A stretch of DNA of 64,000 nt. Origin: Bryobacterales bacterium KBS 96. GTDB lineage: Bacteria; Acidobacteriota; Terriglobia; Bryobacterales; Bryobacteraceae. The notes under the pieces were generated by a model. That model did no database searches, had not been told where the DNA came from, and saw nothing but the letters and a program-made list of their open reading frames with translations. This document shows, piece by piece, positions 16,755-25,188 of this stretch. Every line of letters begins with the position of its first letter. The stretch's first letter is position 1. The stretch lies in the NCBI GenBank assembly GCA_000381625.1, contig KB906767.1:970629-1034628 (forward strand), read 5' to 3'. The position numbers and the translations under genes were made by a program.

Positions 16755-17051
16755 CTAATCCGGCTTGTAGGTGTGGAACTCTCCTAAGATGATCGCCTGG
16801 GGATTGTTCCTGGTTCTCTCGATCATGTCGGCAATACTTTCCTGGTACGTTACGGAATCAGAATGAGCACGTGCTTGCTCCATGTCCAGTAGCTTCCAGT
16901 TAAACGTGCCCAGATACTGCGAGAGCTTCTCTCGCGCTTCTTCAGCGGACGTCGCCCAAGTCGTGACCGTGGTGAAAGCTCTTGTCGAACCCGACGGCAG
17001 ATCGCCAGGCTCGACCAGAACTTCGACGACAAGTATCCAGATCTTCTGCAT
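16755..17051 (-). CDS. Putative immunity protein 1 for the Rhs tip 1 toxin
   Basis: 98 residues. The ATG shares one base with the TAA of the Rhs gene (TAATG), so translation is coupled. It starts MQKIWILVVEVLVEPG, a beta-strand-like segment and not a signal peptide, then has helical segments (AEEAREKLSQYLG, YQESIADMIERTRNN). Cytoplasmic, as expected for neutralising a nuclease-type toxin. No family was recognised; the function is inferred from being the first gene after the toxin tip, the standard place for immunity genes in polymorphic toxin loci. Confidence 0.65.
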   Translation of the reverse strand: MQKIWILVVEVLVEPGDLPSGSTRAFTTVTTWATSAEEAREKLSQYLGTFNWKLLDMEQARAHSDSVTYQESIADMIERTRNNPQAIILGEFHTYKPD

Positions 17052-20000
17052 TAATTGTCCGGGTAGTTGTGATGAGTACTCGTCGGCTTTTTATTACCTT
17101 CTGCATCCGTCGGATGGAAGTGCGGCTTACCTACGGTCGGATTAGAGTGTTCAACCGCACCGGACCCTTCACTCAGCGCTTTGTTCTTGGCACCTTCGCG
17201 GGTGTTGCTGTTAGTTTCGTGAACCATCGGCTTGCCACTGGGTCCGAGTTTGTTCCCGTATTGATCGGTGGCTTGACCCGAGGCACTGGTACCTGGAGCG
17301 TCAGATGCTTTGACAGCCGCCGCGACAAGATGACCGCCAGCGACAGCCACGGTTGTCGCGCCATGCGCTGCTACTGCGGCGCCTGCTGCTGGGACAAGAG
17401 CACCAACCCCGGTTAGGGCTGCCGGCGAAGTAACGACAGCCTCCCCGCCACCCCCCAAAGCTTCGAGAGATCCTGTGATAGTGGCTACCGAGTCACCGAC
17501 CACTTGGCCCAATCGAAAGTCTTCGTTGCCGCCGTTTGATCGGCCAGCACCGAGAGCATTGTCGCTAACAAGCGCGTTGGCAACACCCGAGAGATAATCC
17601 AGGAAATCGTGCCCGTCTGGATCGATGTACCGCAGCGGATTGTTCCGTGTATAGACGTATTTGTTCAACGTCTGCGGATCACTCAGGTCCGCGTAGCCAA
17701 TCGGTCCAGGGCTAAACGCCGGTTGCCCGTCTAAATTGTCGAAGCCGCCCTTGAACTCATCGGGGCTGGTGAACCGTCCCAGCGCGCTGCCATAGTACCG
17801 CGCGCCGAAGTAATCGAGCCCCGTTTCCTGATCCCGTTCCTTGCCGGTAAACTTCTGGTTCACGAAATCCTGAGTTCCGAACGTGCCGTCGCGTCCGCCG
17901 CTATTGGCCTGGATCTCCTCGCCAAACGGAATGTAATCGTGTCGGGAAACGGTGTTGCCGCCCTGGTCTGTAACCAGCCGTGTGCTGCCCAGATGATCGA
18001 GGCTCAGATAGCACGTCTGGCACGGGGACACGGTACCGACGCCCAGCGAATATTCGGCGACTAGCTTTCCTTCCGCATCGTACACGTAGATGGTTTGCGA
18101 GCCATACGAGTTGCTCTTAAATACCCGCCGCCCGTTTCCGTCATAGCCATAATCCACGTACCCGATGCCGGGCTGCAACGCCTTCGTAATCCGGTTCTCC
18201 GCATCGTACGTAAGATTGCTGCCCGCCACCGTCAACTGATTGCCCGCCGCGTCGTAAGAACCCGTGCCGATTCGATTCGCCGTATTGAAAATGCCCGACG
18301 GCGTCTGCGAGCAGTAGTTCGCCGCCGGCGCAGAACCGTTCGCCGCAATCCCCGGCCATCCGCACAGCCACATGTTGCTGTACTGATCGTACGCGAAATG
18401 CCGCGACCACAGGTCGCCGTTCTCCACGCTGATCAGGCGATTGACGCCGTCATATCTGTAGGTTTCGTCGAATGTTGGCGAAGTCGTGCTTCCGCCCGCG
18501 CCATAACCAAACGTGCTTTCCATGAGGTTTCCGTTATTATCCGAATCGTTTGGCGCCGGGCAACCACCCTGCGGATCTCGTGTGCTCCCCCAATAAAGGC
18601 ACTGGGAGCGGAGAATCTTATCTGGATCGTTGTCGATCACGTCCCAAATCTGATACGGCTGCATCCGGCTGTTAAAGTTCACAGCATGCCAGATATTATT
18701 GCCGAAGCCGTACAATCTCATCGCGCCATGTGGCGCATAGGCGATCCCGGTAGCATAATTCTTCGCCGCCACACCGAGCGTGCCGGATACCGTCGAGGGC
18801 CGCTCCGCTTGGTCGTATGCCGTGTTGATAACGCGGCCGGAGGGATACGCTTCGGAAATGAGTGAATCCGCCAGATCGTACGCGTACACCGTGGCATATG
18901 TCTGGCCCAGTGTCGCCTGGGCGCTGGACGCCACGTTCCCCCGTTCGTCGTAATAGGTCCAAGTCGTCGCGTTCGCGTTCGCCACGCTCCACAGCCGGCC
19001 AATTCCGTTGGGAGCCGTCGACGACGGAGCGTCGTAAGCCAAATCGACCGTCGGCGTGCCATCGCTATATTGCTTCTTTGTAAGCCTGTTCAGCGCATCG
19101 TAGGTATAAGTCGTCGTGACATTCCGGGAATCGATCTTGCTGGTAAGGTTTCCATCAGCGTCATAAGCATACTGAGTGATGCCCGATTCAGGCTGGGTGC
19201 TCGACGTCAGCCGCCGCAATGTGTCGTAACCGAAGGTTCTGGTCTCATATTCCGGGGTGGTAGCCGGATCTCCCTGCGTCACCTTCGTGAGATCATCGAG
19301 CGCATCGTATTCGTAGCTCGTCTTGTACTTCAAACCATCGGGATCTTCGACTACTTTCGTGAGCCGCCCGAGCGCGTCATTTGTATACTGGCGCTTCTTT
19401 CCAGCCGGGTCCGTTACGGTGGTCTGGTTTCCCGTATAGGAGGTCACAGTTGTCGAGCCGTCGGCCGTCTTCACGCTTACGACGCGGCCGAGCGCGTCAT
19501 AGCCGGTGGTTGTGGAGTAGCCGAGTCCGTCGCTTTGTCCATTTGTCATTCGCGATGGATTCGTTGACGTCGCTAAGTGTCCGAGCGAGTCATACGTGCT
19601 CTTCGTTGAAATATAGGTCCCGGAATTTTCGTATTGCCGGGACTCGCTCGGCCGCCCAAACCCATCATAAAGCGTCTCGCTGTGCAGCTTTCTGTCATTT
19701 TTGGCCGCCTGATCCCGATAGACGCTTACATCTGTCACGCTGTCATACACGATGTTGGTCTGGCTCTCCGCAGCGGTATCCGCCGCCCGGCGGATCTGGG
19801 TGACGCGATCCAACTGATCGTCGTATTTGTAGGCCGTCGTCACGCCATTCGGATCGATCGAGAACGTCAGATTCCCCGTTCCGTTGCTGCAATTCGTTCC
19901 GTAGTCATATCCCAATGTCGTGCTTTGGCCCAAGGAGTTGGCGACTGTCAGCGGCTTCCAGTACCGGTTGCAGGTATCGTTATACGTGAGCCGCGCCGGC

Positions 20001-20512
20001 GCATGCCCGTCCGGGTCGGCGATCGACAGGGCATTGCCGGCAATGTCGTAGGTGTACTTCGTCACACTATACGAGTTGGACGTACTGATGTACTCCATTT
20101 TCGTGGTGAGATTTCCACGCACCGTGTAACCGGTTCCAAACGCTCCGTCATGGCCCACAATGCCGGGGTCGTCGCCAAGCGACGTCTCATCGTAGCCATA
20201 GTACGTCAGCGACGCGAGCGTGGACGATCCCGAATATGTCGTTACCTGCGATGGCAGGCGGAGCAGATGAACTGACGCATTTGTATAAGCCGGCGCCGTT
20301 ACATATGATGTCGAAGTATGGCGAATCAGGCTGCCTGGAGCGCCTTGCCCCCAATCATATTCGTAGATATCCGTTTGGTTGTTAAAGTTATCGACAGAGT
20401 AACTATACGCCTTGCGCGCAACTTTACCGTCTTCCAGAGTAGTGTCTTCTTGGATAATGCGTTGGTCATTTGGCTTCGTCTGGATGCCGGGCGTGTCAGT
20501 GCAACCGCAAGT
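17051..20512 (-). CDS. Rhs/YD-repeat polymorphic toxin, 5' truncated, with tip 1
   Basis: One open frame runs from just after a TGA at 20513 to 17051, about 1150 codons. The first plausible start is only a GTG at 20158, in mid-domain. Rhs-like sequence continues upstream of it (EDGKVARKAYSYSVDNFNNQ), so the true N-terminus, signal and delivery region are missing. Dozens of YD repeats (YDxxGxL/YTYDALNRL type) would form the toxin-enclosing shell. The core ends with the DHLGSTRLVTD segment, FGARYYGSALGRFTSPDEF and NNPLRYIDPDGHD. Then comes a Gly/Ala-rich hydrophobic pre-tip region and a short His-rich tip (VGKPHFHPTDAEGN ... THHNYPDN), plausibly a metal-dependent nuclease; its family is not certain. 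It abuts the desaturase stop, so an ancient deletion removed the front. Probably not exported as it stands. Confidence 0.85.
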   Translation of the reverse strand, partial: TCGCTDTPGIQTKPNDQRIIQEDTTLEDGKVARKAYSYSVDNFNNQTDIYEYDWGQGAPGSLIRHTSTSYVTAPAYTNASVHLLRLPSQVTTYSGSSTLASLTYYGYDETSLGDDPGIVGHDGAFGTGYTVRGNLTTKMEYISTSNSYSVTKYTYDIAGNALSIADPDGHAPARLTYNDTCNRYWKPLTVANSLGQSTTLGYDYGTNCSNGTGNLTFSIDPNGVTTAYKYDDQLDRVTQIRRAADTAAESQTNIVYDSVTDVSVYRDQAAKNDRKLHSETLYDGFGRPSESRQYENSGTYISTKSTYDSLGHLATSTNPSRMTNGQSDGLGYSTTTGYDALGRVVSVKTADGSTTVTSYTGNQTTVTDPAGKKRQYTNDALGRLTKVVEDPDGLKYKTSYEYDALDDLTKVTQGDPATTPEYETRTFGYDTLRRLTSSTQPESGITQYAYDADGNLTSKIDSRNVTTTYTYDALNRLTKKQYSDGTPTVDLAYDAPSSTAPNGIGRLWSVANANATTWTYYDERGNVASSAQATLGQTYATVYAYDLADSLISEAYPSGRVINTAYDQAERPSTVSGTLGVAAKNYATGIAYAPHGAMRLYGFGNNIWHAVNFNSRMQPYQIWDVIDNDPDKILRSQCLYWGSTRDPQGGCPAPNDSDNNGNLMESTFGYGAGGSTTSPTFDETYRYDGVNRLISVENGDLWSRHFAYDQYSNMWLCGWPGIAANGSAPAANYCSQTPSGIFNTANRIGTGSYDAAGNQLTVAGSNLTYDAENRITKALQPGIGYVDYGYDGNGRRVFKSNSYGSQTIYVYDAEGKLVAEYSLGVGTVSPCQTCYLSLDHLGSTRLVTDQGGNTVSRHDYIPFGEEIQANSGGRDGTFGTQDFVNQKFTGKERDQETGLDYFGARYYGSALGRFTSPDEFKGGFDNLDGQPAFSPGPIGYADLSDPQTLNKYVYTRNNPLRYIDPDGHDFLDYLSGVANALVSDNALGAGRSNGGNEDFRLGQVVGDSVATITGSLEALGGGGEAVVTSPAALTGVGALVPAAGAAVAAHGATTVAVAGGHLVAAAVKASDAPGTSASGQATDQYGNKLGPSGKPMVHETNSNTREGAKNKALSEGSGAVEHSNPTVGKPHFHPTDAEGNKKPTSTHHNYPDN
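17769..18405 (-). repeat. Rhs core repeat, main copy
   Basis: Near-identical to 15941-16576 (see there); in this copy the reading frame is intact. Confidence 0.85.
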
Positions 20513-20535
20513 TCAGGGCTGAAATCCGCGAACGG

Positions 20536-21489
20536 CTAAGCGGCTTCGCGCTCGGCAATGCGGCTGTCCAGTTTCGCGACGTGAATCGATTTCGCGATAC
20601 CGAAGAGCTTCATGATTTTGATTTGTATCCAGGACGGATCGAACTCATACCAGGCGAGACCGTGACGCGCGGAAGTCGGATGCGCGTGGTGGTTGTTGTG
20701 CCAGCCTTCTCCAAAGGTGATGAGGGCAACCCACCAGTTATTGCGCGAATCGTCGCGTGTGGCGAAGCGGCGGGATCCCCACATGTGCGTCGCGGAGTTC
20801 ACCAGCCACGTCGCGTGGAGGCCGAAGACAACACGAAGGCAAACGCCCCAGAGCATCATCGGAAGTCCGCCAACGGCCCAAAGCGCCGCCGCGAGCACTA
20901 CGATCGGGAGCCAATGGTAGTTATTCAACCAGACGTAAAACCGATCTTTGGCCAAGTCGGGCGCATACTTGCTCATCATGCGTGTGTTGTTGTGCTTGGT
21001 TTCGCCGAGCAGAATCCAGCCAACGTGCGCCCACCATGCGCCATCGCGCGGCGAGTGGGGATCGCCAGCCTTATCGGACTTCTGATGGTGAATCCGGTGG
21101 ACCGCCACCCAGAAGATGGGACCGCCTTCGAGCGTCAGCGTTCCGCAAATCGCGAAGAAGTATTCGAGCCACTTCGGTACTTTATATGAGCGATGCGTGT
21201 GCAGCCGGTGATATCCCAGGCTGATGCCAAAACCAGTCGCCACCCAGTACAAAACCAGCGCTACGGCGAGCGCGCTCCAGCTAAACATGAAGAGCGCCGC
21301 AATGGCGCCGATATGCAGGATCACCAGAACCAGCGTGGTAATCCAGTTCAATCTTTCCGTATTGACAATCTCGACGACGTCGGTATTCACTCGTTCTTTT
21401 GCGATTAGGTCCACACCTAAAGTTAGCGAGGATTCAGTCGAGGTTTTGTAAGACTTGTGTAATTTCAAACACTTACGCTTCCAGCACAA
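20536..21489 (-). CDS. Acyl-CoA/fatty-acid delta-9-type desaturase
   Basis: 317 residues. The three histidine boxes of the membrane di-iron desaturases are present in order: HRLHTH, HRIHHQ and HNNHH. Hydrophobic membrane pairs lie before box 1 and between boxes 2 and 3 (TLVLVILHIGAIAALFMF; WLPIVVLAAALWAVGG). The family introduces a cis double bond into saturated acyl chains, controlling membrane fluidity. The first ~25 residues (MCWKRKCLKLHKSYK) look unlike the family, so the real start may be a GTG or other codon near residue 26. The 3' end lies next to the truncated Rhs sequence. Confidence 0.9.
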   Translation of the reverse strand: MCWKRKCLKLHKSYKTSTESSLTLGVDLIAKERVNTDVVEIVNTERLNWITTLVLVILHIGAIAALFMFSWSALAVALVLYWVATGFGISLGYHRLHTHRSYKVPKWLEYFFAICGTLTLEGGPIFWVAVHRIHHQKSDKAGDPHSPRDGAWWAHVGWILLGETKHNNTRMMSKYAPDLAKDRFYVWLNNYHWLPIVVLAAALWAVGGLPMMLWGVCLRVVFGLHATWLVNSATHMWGSRRFATRDDSRNNWWVALITFGEGWHNNHHAHPTSARHGLAWYEFDPSWIQIKIMKLFGIAKSIHVAKLDSRIAEREAA

Positions 21490-21718
21490 GACCGCGCGGA
21501 AAACATCCGTTCGGTCGAAAATTGCGGGATTTGCGTGGGCACAGCGGTCAAGGTCCCGAAGCAGTATCCGTGGTCGAGTGCAAGCGCCGAGAAAAGTCTC
21601 GCTGCGGCACGCGAGAGTGCGCGCGCCATGGCTTGCTTACCGGGCCAATGCCACTGGAGTTAACTTACCTGTTGTTGGGAACGCCGTAGTGCAAGGCCCT
21701 ACTTCACCAGAGGCCAGT

Positions 21719-22324
21719 TCAGAACTTGCCCACCACCAAGGTGATTTCCAAACTGAGATCATCACCCCAGAGATAGGCTCCTCGTTTCAAATCCCGCTCG
21801 TCCGGCTCATTGACATAAGATGGATCGATGTCGTGCCCCCGAAACTCGCCAAGCCGGAAAAACCAGCTATTGGCGCGCACCAGGTATTTCTCATCGCCAT
21901 CGATGAGGACGAGCACGGGCATTAGCGACCCTTGCCAGACCTGAGTGCTGCGCCAGGCGGCATCCATCACGTATTTCGGAAGCGAGTAGGCGCTCCGCGC
22001 GATGGAGCGGACCTGGCCGCCGACGGCGAGTTGCTTGTGGGTAGGCAGCAGTTCCACCGGCCAATTTGACGGAACGATCAGACAGGGATCGACAAGGCCG
22101 AGATCCTGCAGTTCCGCCTGGCATGGGATCACAATCGTTTGATTGTTCAGCAATGGCTGAGGCAATTGTAGCCGCCGGGCTTCCGCCGTCAGGCCGATAC
22201 CCCCGGCGCCGCCCAATTCGAGCCCATATCTGCTTTCAAGCCGACTCAGCGATTCGCGGAGGCGATGGAGATACTCCTCGCGTCCCCTGGTCTTCCCGTG
22301 TTCTTGCGCTCCCGACTGTGGCAT
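21719..22324 (-). CDS. Unrecognised cytoplasmic protein in the racemase operon
   Basis: 201 residues taking the ATG at 22324 (MPQSGAQEHGKTRGREEYLH); another ATG at 22363 would overlap the racemase gene. No signal peptide or membrane segment. It shows a helical N-terminus (YLHRLRESLSRLESRYGLEL), then mixed strands such as TIVIPCQAELQDLGLVDPCL and LMPVLVLIDGDEKYLVRANS. No domain was recognised. It follows the racemase gene by about 25 bp on the same strand, so it is likely co-transcribed. Confidence 0.6.
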   Translation of the reverse strand: MPQSGAQEHGKTRGREEYLHRLRESLSRLESRYGLELGGAGGIGLTAEARRLQLPQPLLNNQTIVIPCQAELQDLGLVDPCLIVPSNWPVELLPTHKQLAVGGQVRSIARSAYSLPKYVMDAAWRSTQVWQGSLMPVLVLIDGDEKYLVRANSWFFRLGEFRGHDIDPSYVNEPDERDLKRGAYLWGDDLSLEITLVVGKF

Positions 22325-22349
22325 GGCCGTTTTGACGCTCCTATCAATC

Positions 22350-23480
22350 TTACGAAAGAACATCGCGAGAAAGGATTTTGCTGCGGACGGTCAGCCGCTC
22401 CAACAGATCGCGATCGAGATCGTAACCGAAGCCGGGCCGGTCGCTTATGGCGATTGTCCCGCGCGGGCTCACCTCGACCGGAGGCGCGACGATGTCCTGC
22501 TTCCAATAACGTTTGCTGGCGGAAACATCGCCAGGCAGGACGAAATCAGGGAGCGTCGAAAGCGCTATGTTGTGTGCACGGCCAATGCCGCTTTCGAGCA
22601 TGCCCCCACACCAGACCGGAATGCCGTTCGCCTGGCAAACGTCGTGAACGCGTTTCGCTTCCGCAAAGCCTCCGACGCGACCGAGTTTGATATTGACGAT
22701 ACGTCCCGCTTTCAGCCGGATGGCCTGCTCCGCATGATGCGCGGACCGGATGCACTCATCGAGGCAGATGGGCGTTTCGAGCGCGGCCTGCAACTCGGCA
22801 TGGTCGATGATGTCGTCGTGAGCAAGCGGCTGCTCGATCATCATCAGGCCAAATTCATCGAGCTGTTTCAGGCGGCTTGTGTCCTTCAGCGTGTATGCCG
22901 AATTCGCATCCGCCATCAGGAGAATGCCGGGAAATGCTTTGCGAACTTCGCGAATCACTTCGACATCCCAGCCGGGCTTGATCTTCATCTTGATCCGTTG
23001 ATACCCGGCATCGAGTTCCGTCCGAATCTTTTCGAGCAATTGCCCGACGCTATCCTGGATACCGATCGAGACTCCGCAAGGGATCTCCCGGCGCGCTCCG
23101 CCGCCGATCTCTTTCCATAGCGGGTTTCCATGCAGGCGGGCCTGCAGGTCCCAAACAGCCGCTTCCATTCCACCGCGTGTCATGTAGTGCCCGCGAATAT
23201 GCGCGAGACGCGGGTAAACGTCCGAAGCCGAATCGAGACTGGCGTTAACGATCCGCGGAACGACATAATCGATGAGCAGCGGCCAGATGGACCCGGTCCA
23301 TTCCTCGTTGTAGTAAGGATTTTCCCCGGCGGTGACTTCGCCCCAACCGGAAACGCCATCCGCCACCGCTTCCACCAGAATGATGTCGCGCTCGTATGTA
23401 CGGCTGAAACTGGTTTCAAAAAAGTGAACGAGCGGCATTTTGAGATGCCGCAGGATGACACGCTCTAGTTTGATTCCCAT
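22350..23480 (-). CDS. menC: Enolase-superfamily N-acylamino-acid racemase / o-succinylbenzoate synthase
   Basis: 376 residues, usual family length. Enolase-superfamily catalytic set: KMK (Lys164-x-Lys166), Asp near 191 (LLMADANSAYT), Glu near 216 (MIEQPL), Asp near 241 (CLDECI) and Lys near 265 (NIKLGRVGG). These bind Mg2+ and carry out 1,1-proton transfer or the OSBS dehydration. Sequences like this (MenC type 2) include both true OSBS and N-succinylamino-acid racemases. No other menaquinone gene is nearby, but a GNAT of the racemase-associated type overlaps its start by 16 bp, favouring the racemase role. Biochemistry would be needed to separate the two. Confidence 0.85.
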   Translation of the reverse strand: MGIKLERVILRHLKMPLVHFFETSFSRTYERDIILVEAVADGVSGWGEVTAGENPYYNEEWTGSIWPLLIDYVVPRIVNASLDSASDVYPRLAHIRGHYMTRGGMEAAVWDLQARLHGNPLWKEIGGGARREIPCGVSIGIQDSVGQLLEKIRTELDAGYQRIKMKIKPGWDVEVIREVRKAFPGILLMADANSAYTLKDTSRLKQLDEFGLMMIEQPLAHDDIIDHAELQAALETPICLDECIRSAHHAEQAIRLKAGRIVNIKLGRVGGFAEAKRVHDVCQANGIPVWCGGMLESGIGRAHNIALSTLPDFVLPGDVSASKRYWKQDIVAPPVEVSPRGTIAISDRPGFGYDLDRDLLERLTVRSKILSRDVLS

Positions 23481-24199
23481 TGCCCCAGGAGGTAGATTCC
23501 GACCGCCTCGTTCTTTTCAAATCCGACGACAACCAGTCCATCGGCAAAATAGTTATCGAATTTCATTGCGACGCCGGCCTGGATATCGCGCGCTTTCGCC
23601 GGATCGGACCGTCGAAGGTCCGCAATCCCGGCGGGGATCTCGATTCTTTCGACAATCGCGCCGCGTTCAAAGGGCTGCCCGGCGCAGGCTGCTTCGACGC
23701 GTGGAGATTGTATCCACCATTCAGCCGTGCAGCGGTCCGTCGGAAGCCCCGTGTGCAGATGGCTGCTGGTTGTGCCGTACTGGTTGTGGACAAAGCGGCG
23801 CACAATGGCGCCCAGCCTTTCGATATTGAAGTACGCGTTCTTCAATTCGAGTGGATCGAAGGTCCACTCGATCAGCTCGATGCCACGAACCGTCGCTTCG
23901 TCCCGCTGCTTGAGCTTCATCTGGCGCCCGAGTCCGCTATTTCTATAGGCGGGCAGCACGCCGAGCATGTGGCTATGCAGATAATATTTTCCGCCCGGCT
24001 TTAGCCCTGGAATGGCGAGGCAAAATGCAACCATGCGCGCCCCATCGAACGCCCCTAGAACCTGGCCACCGATCTTGTCCGCGACGACGAATAGCCGCAG
24101 CGGCAGCAATTCGATATCCGCGAAGCCCCATATCTCCTGCTGTAGCCTCACTGCTTCGGCGAATTCGGCGTGTTTTCCCAACTTACGGATTTCAACCAT
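23465..24199 (-). CDS. GNAT-family N-acyltransferase (COG3375 type), partner of the racemase
   Basis: 244 residues from the ATG at 24199 (MVEIRKLGKHAEFAEAVRLQ); upstream in-frame residues are not family-like. The acyl-CoA loop is visible around HMLGVLPAYRNSGLGRQMKLK. The long C-terminal part (YFNIERLGAIVRRFVHNQYG ... ADGLVVVGF) is typical of the predicted GNAT group beside MenC-like racemases; in Geobacillus such a protein N-succinylates D-amino acids (literature recollection). It overlaps mazG by 8 bp at its start and the racemase by 16 bp at its end, so the three are one operon. Function is inferred from the family and neighbours. Confidence 0.8.
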   Translation of the reverse strand: MVEIRKLGKHAEFAEAVRLQQEIWGFADIELLPLRLFVVADKIGGQVLGAFDGARMVAFCLAIPGLKPGGKYYLHSHMLGVLPAYRNSGLGRQMKLKQRDEATVRGIELIEWTFDPLELKNAYFNIERLGAIVRRFVHNQYGTTSSHLHTGLPTDRCTAEWWIQSPRVEAACAGQPFERGAIVERIEIPAGIADLRRSDPAKARDIQAGVAMKFDNYFADGLVVVGFEKNEAVGIYLLGQWESN

Positions 24200-25034
24200 T
24201 GCCGTTTCCCGCTGGGGACGCCGGAGCAGCGGCGCGCTTCGCTTCCTGCCACAGTTCCTCCAGCCGTTCGAGCGGTGTTTCCGGAAGCGTGCCGCCGGAT
24301 GCTCCGACACTCTGCTCGATGTGCCGGAAACGCTGCCGAAACCGGGCGTTGGTTTTGCGAAGGGCCTGCTCCGGATCTACTTTGAGGAAGCGGGCGAGAT
24401 TCGTGAGAGTGAATAACAAGTCGCCGATTTCATGCTCGATTGAAGACTGGTCGCGAGCCTCCCTGGCTTCGGCAAGTTCGCGGGATTCTTCCTGGAGTTT
24501 ATCGAGAACACCGCCAACGTCCGGCCATTCGAAACCAAGCCCGGCAGCCTTTTTCGAAATTTTGAGAGCTTCAACCAGCGCAGGAAGGGAGCGTGGCACC
24601 GCATCGAGCACGGATGCACCGGGTTTCTCCACGCCCTTTTCGGCCTTTTCCTGCTGCTTGATTTCGTCCCAGTGAAGCTTCACATCTTCGGCCGTGTTCG
24701 CGGTGGCGTCGCCGAAAACGTGAGGATGGCGCCGGATCAGCTTCTGGTTAATAGCGTGTAGGGCATCCGCAATGTTAAAAAGACCTTCCTCGGAAGCCAT
24801 CTGCGCGAAAAACACCGGCTGCAGCAGGATGTCGCCAAGCTCGTCCATCAGTTCCGGCCAGTCTCGGCGGTCGATGGCGTCCATCACTTCATAGGTTTCT
24901 TCGAGAAGATAGGATTTGATGCTGTCGAAGGTTTGCTTGTGATCCCACGGGCAACCGCCGGGGGCACGCAGCCGAGCCATTATTTCTACGAGCCGAAGGA
25001 ATTCCTCGCCGGCATTCGTGGGTAGTGCGGACAT
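24192..25034 (-). CDS. mazG: Nucleoside triphosphate pyrophosphohydrolase MazG
   Basis: 280 residues from the ATG at 25034, preceded by GAGGGG; upstream codons are not conserved-looking. Two MazG domains: the first has the metal site EETYEVMDAID followed by DELGDILLQ; the second near residues 165-235 has LQEESRELAEA and IEHEIGDLLFTL. MazG hydrolyses NTPs to NMP and pyrophosphate, cleansing non-canonical nucleotides and possibly lowering alarmone levels. First gene of the operon with GNAT and racemase. Length fits the two-domain form. Confidence 0.92.
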   Translation of the reverse strand: MSALPTNAGEEFLRLVEIMARLRAPGGCPWDHKQTFDSIKSYLLEETYEVMDAIDRRDWPELMDELGDILLQPVFFAQMASEEGLFNIADALHAINQKLIRRHPHVFGDATANTAEDVKLHWDEIKQQEKAEKGVEKPGASVLDAVPRSLPALVEALKISKKAAGLGFEWPDVGGVLDKLQEESRELAEAREARDQSSIEHEIGDLLFTLTNLARFLKVDPEQALRKTNARFRQRFRHIEQSVGASGGTLPETPLERLEELWQEAKRAAAPASPAGNGNG

Positions 25035-25188
25035 GCTAAACCCCTCACTGTAGCATCGGCGGGCAGCATTGCCTGGCTCCGGGCGCTCGTGCGACTCGCC
25101 ACGCTGGTTCGGACATGGGAATAGTCGCTTTCCCGGCTTTCTCGCACTTTCGGTTCGTTTCGATTTAGACTGGTAGGACATACGTGTA

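Noticed and set aside
18095-18865. Long plus-strand open frames across the Rhs gene (also 19070-19567, 19634-20275)
   Set aside because: Antisense to a clear Rhs frame; compositions are Arg-rich and shadow-like.
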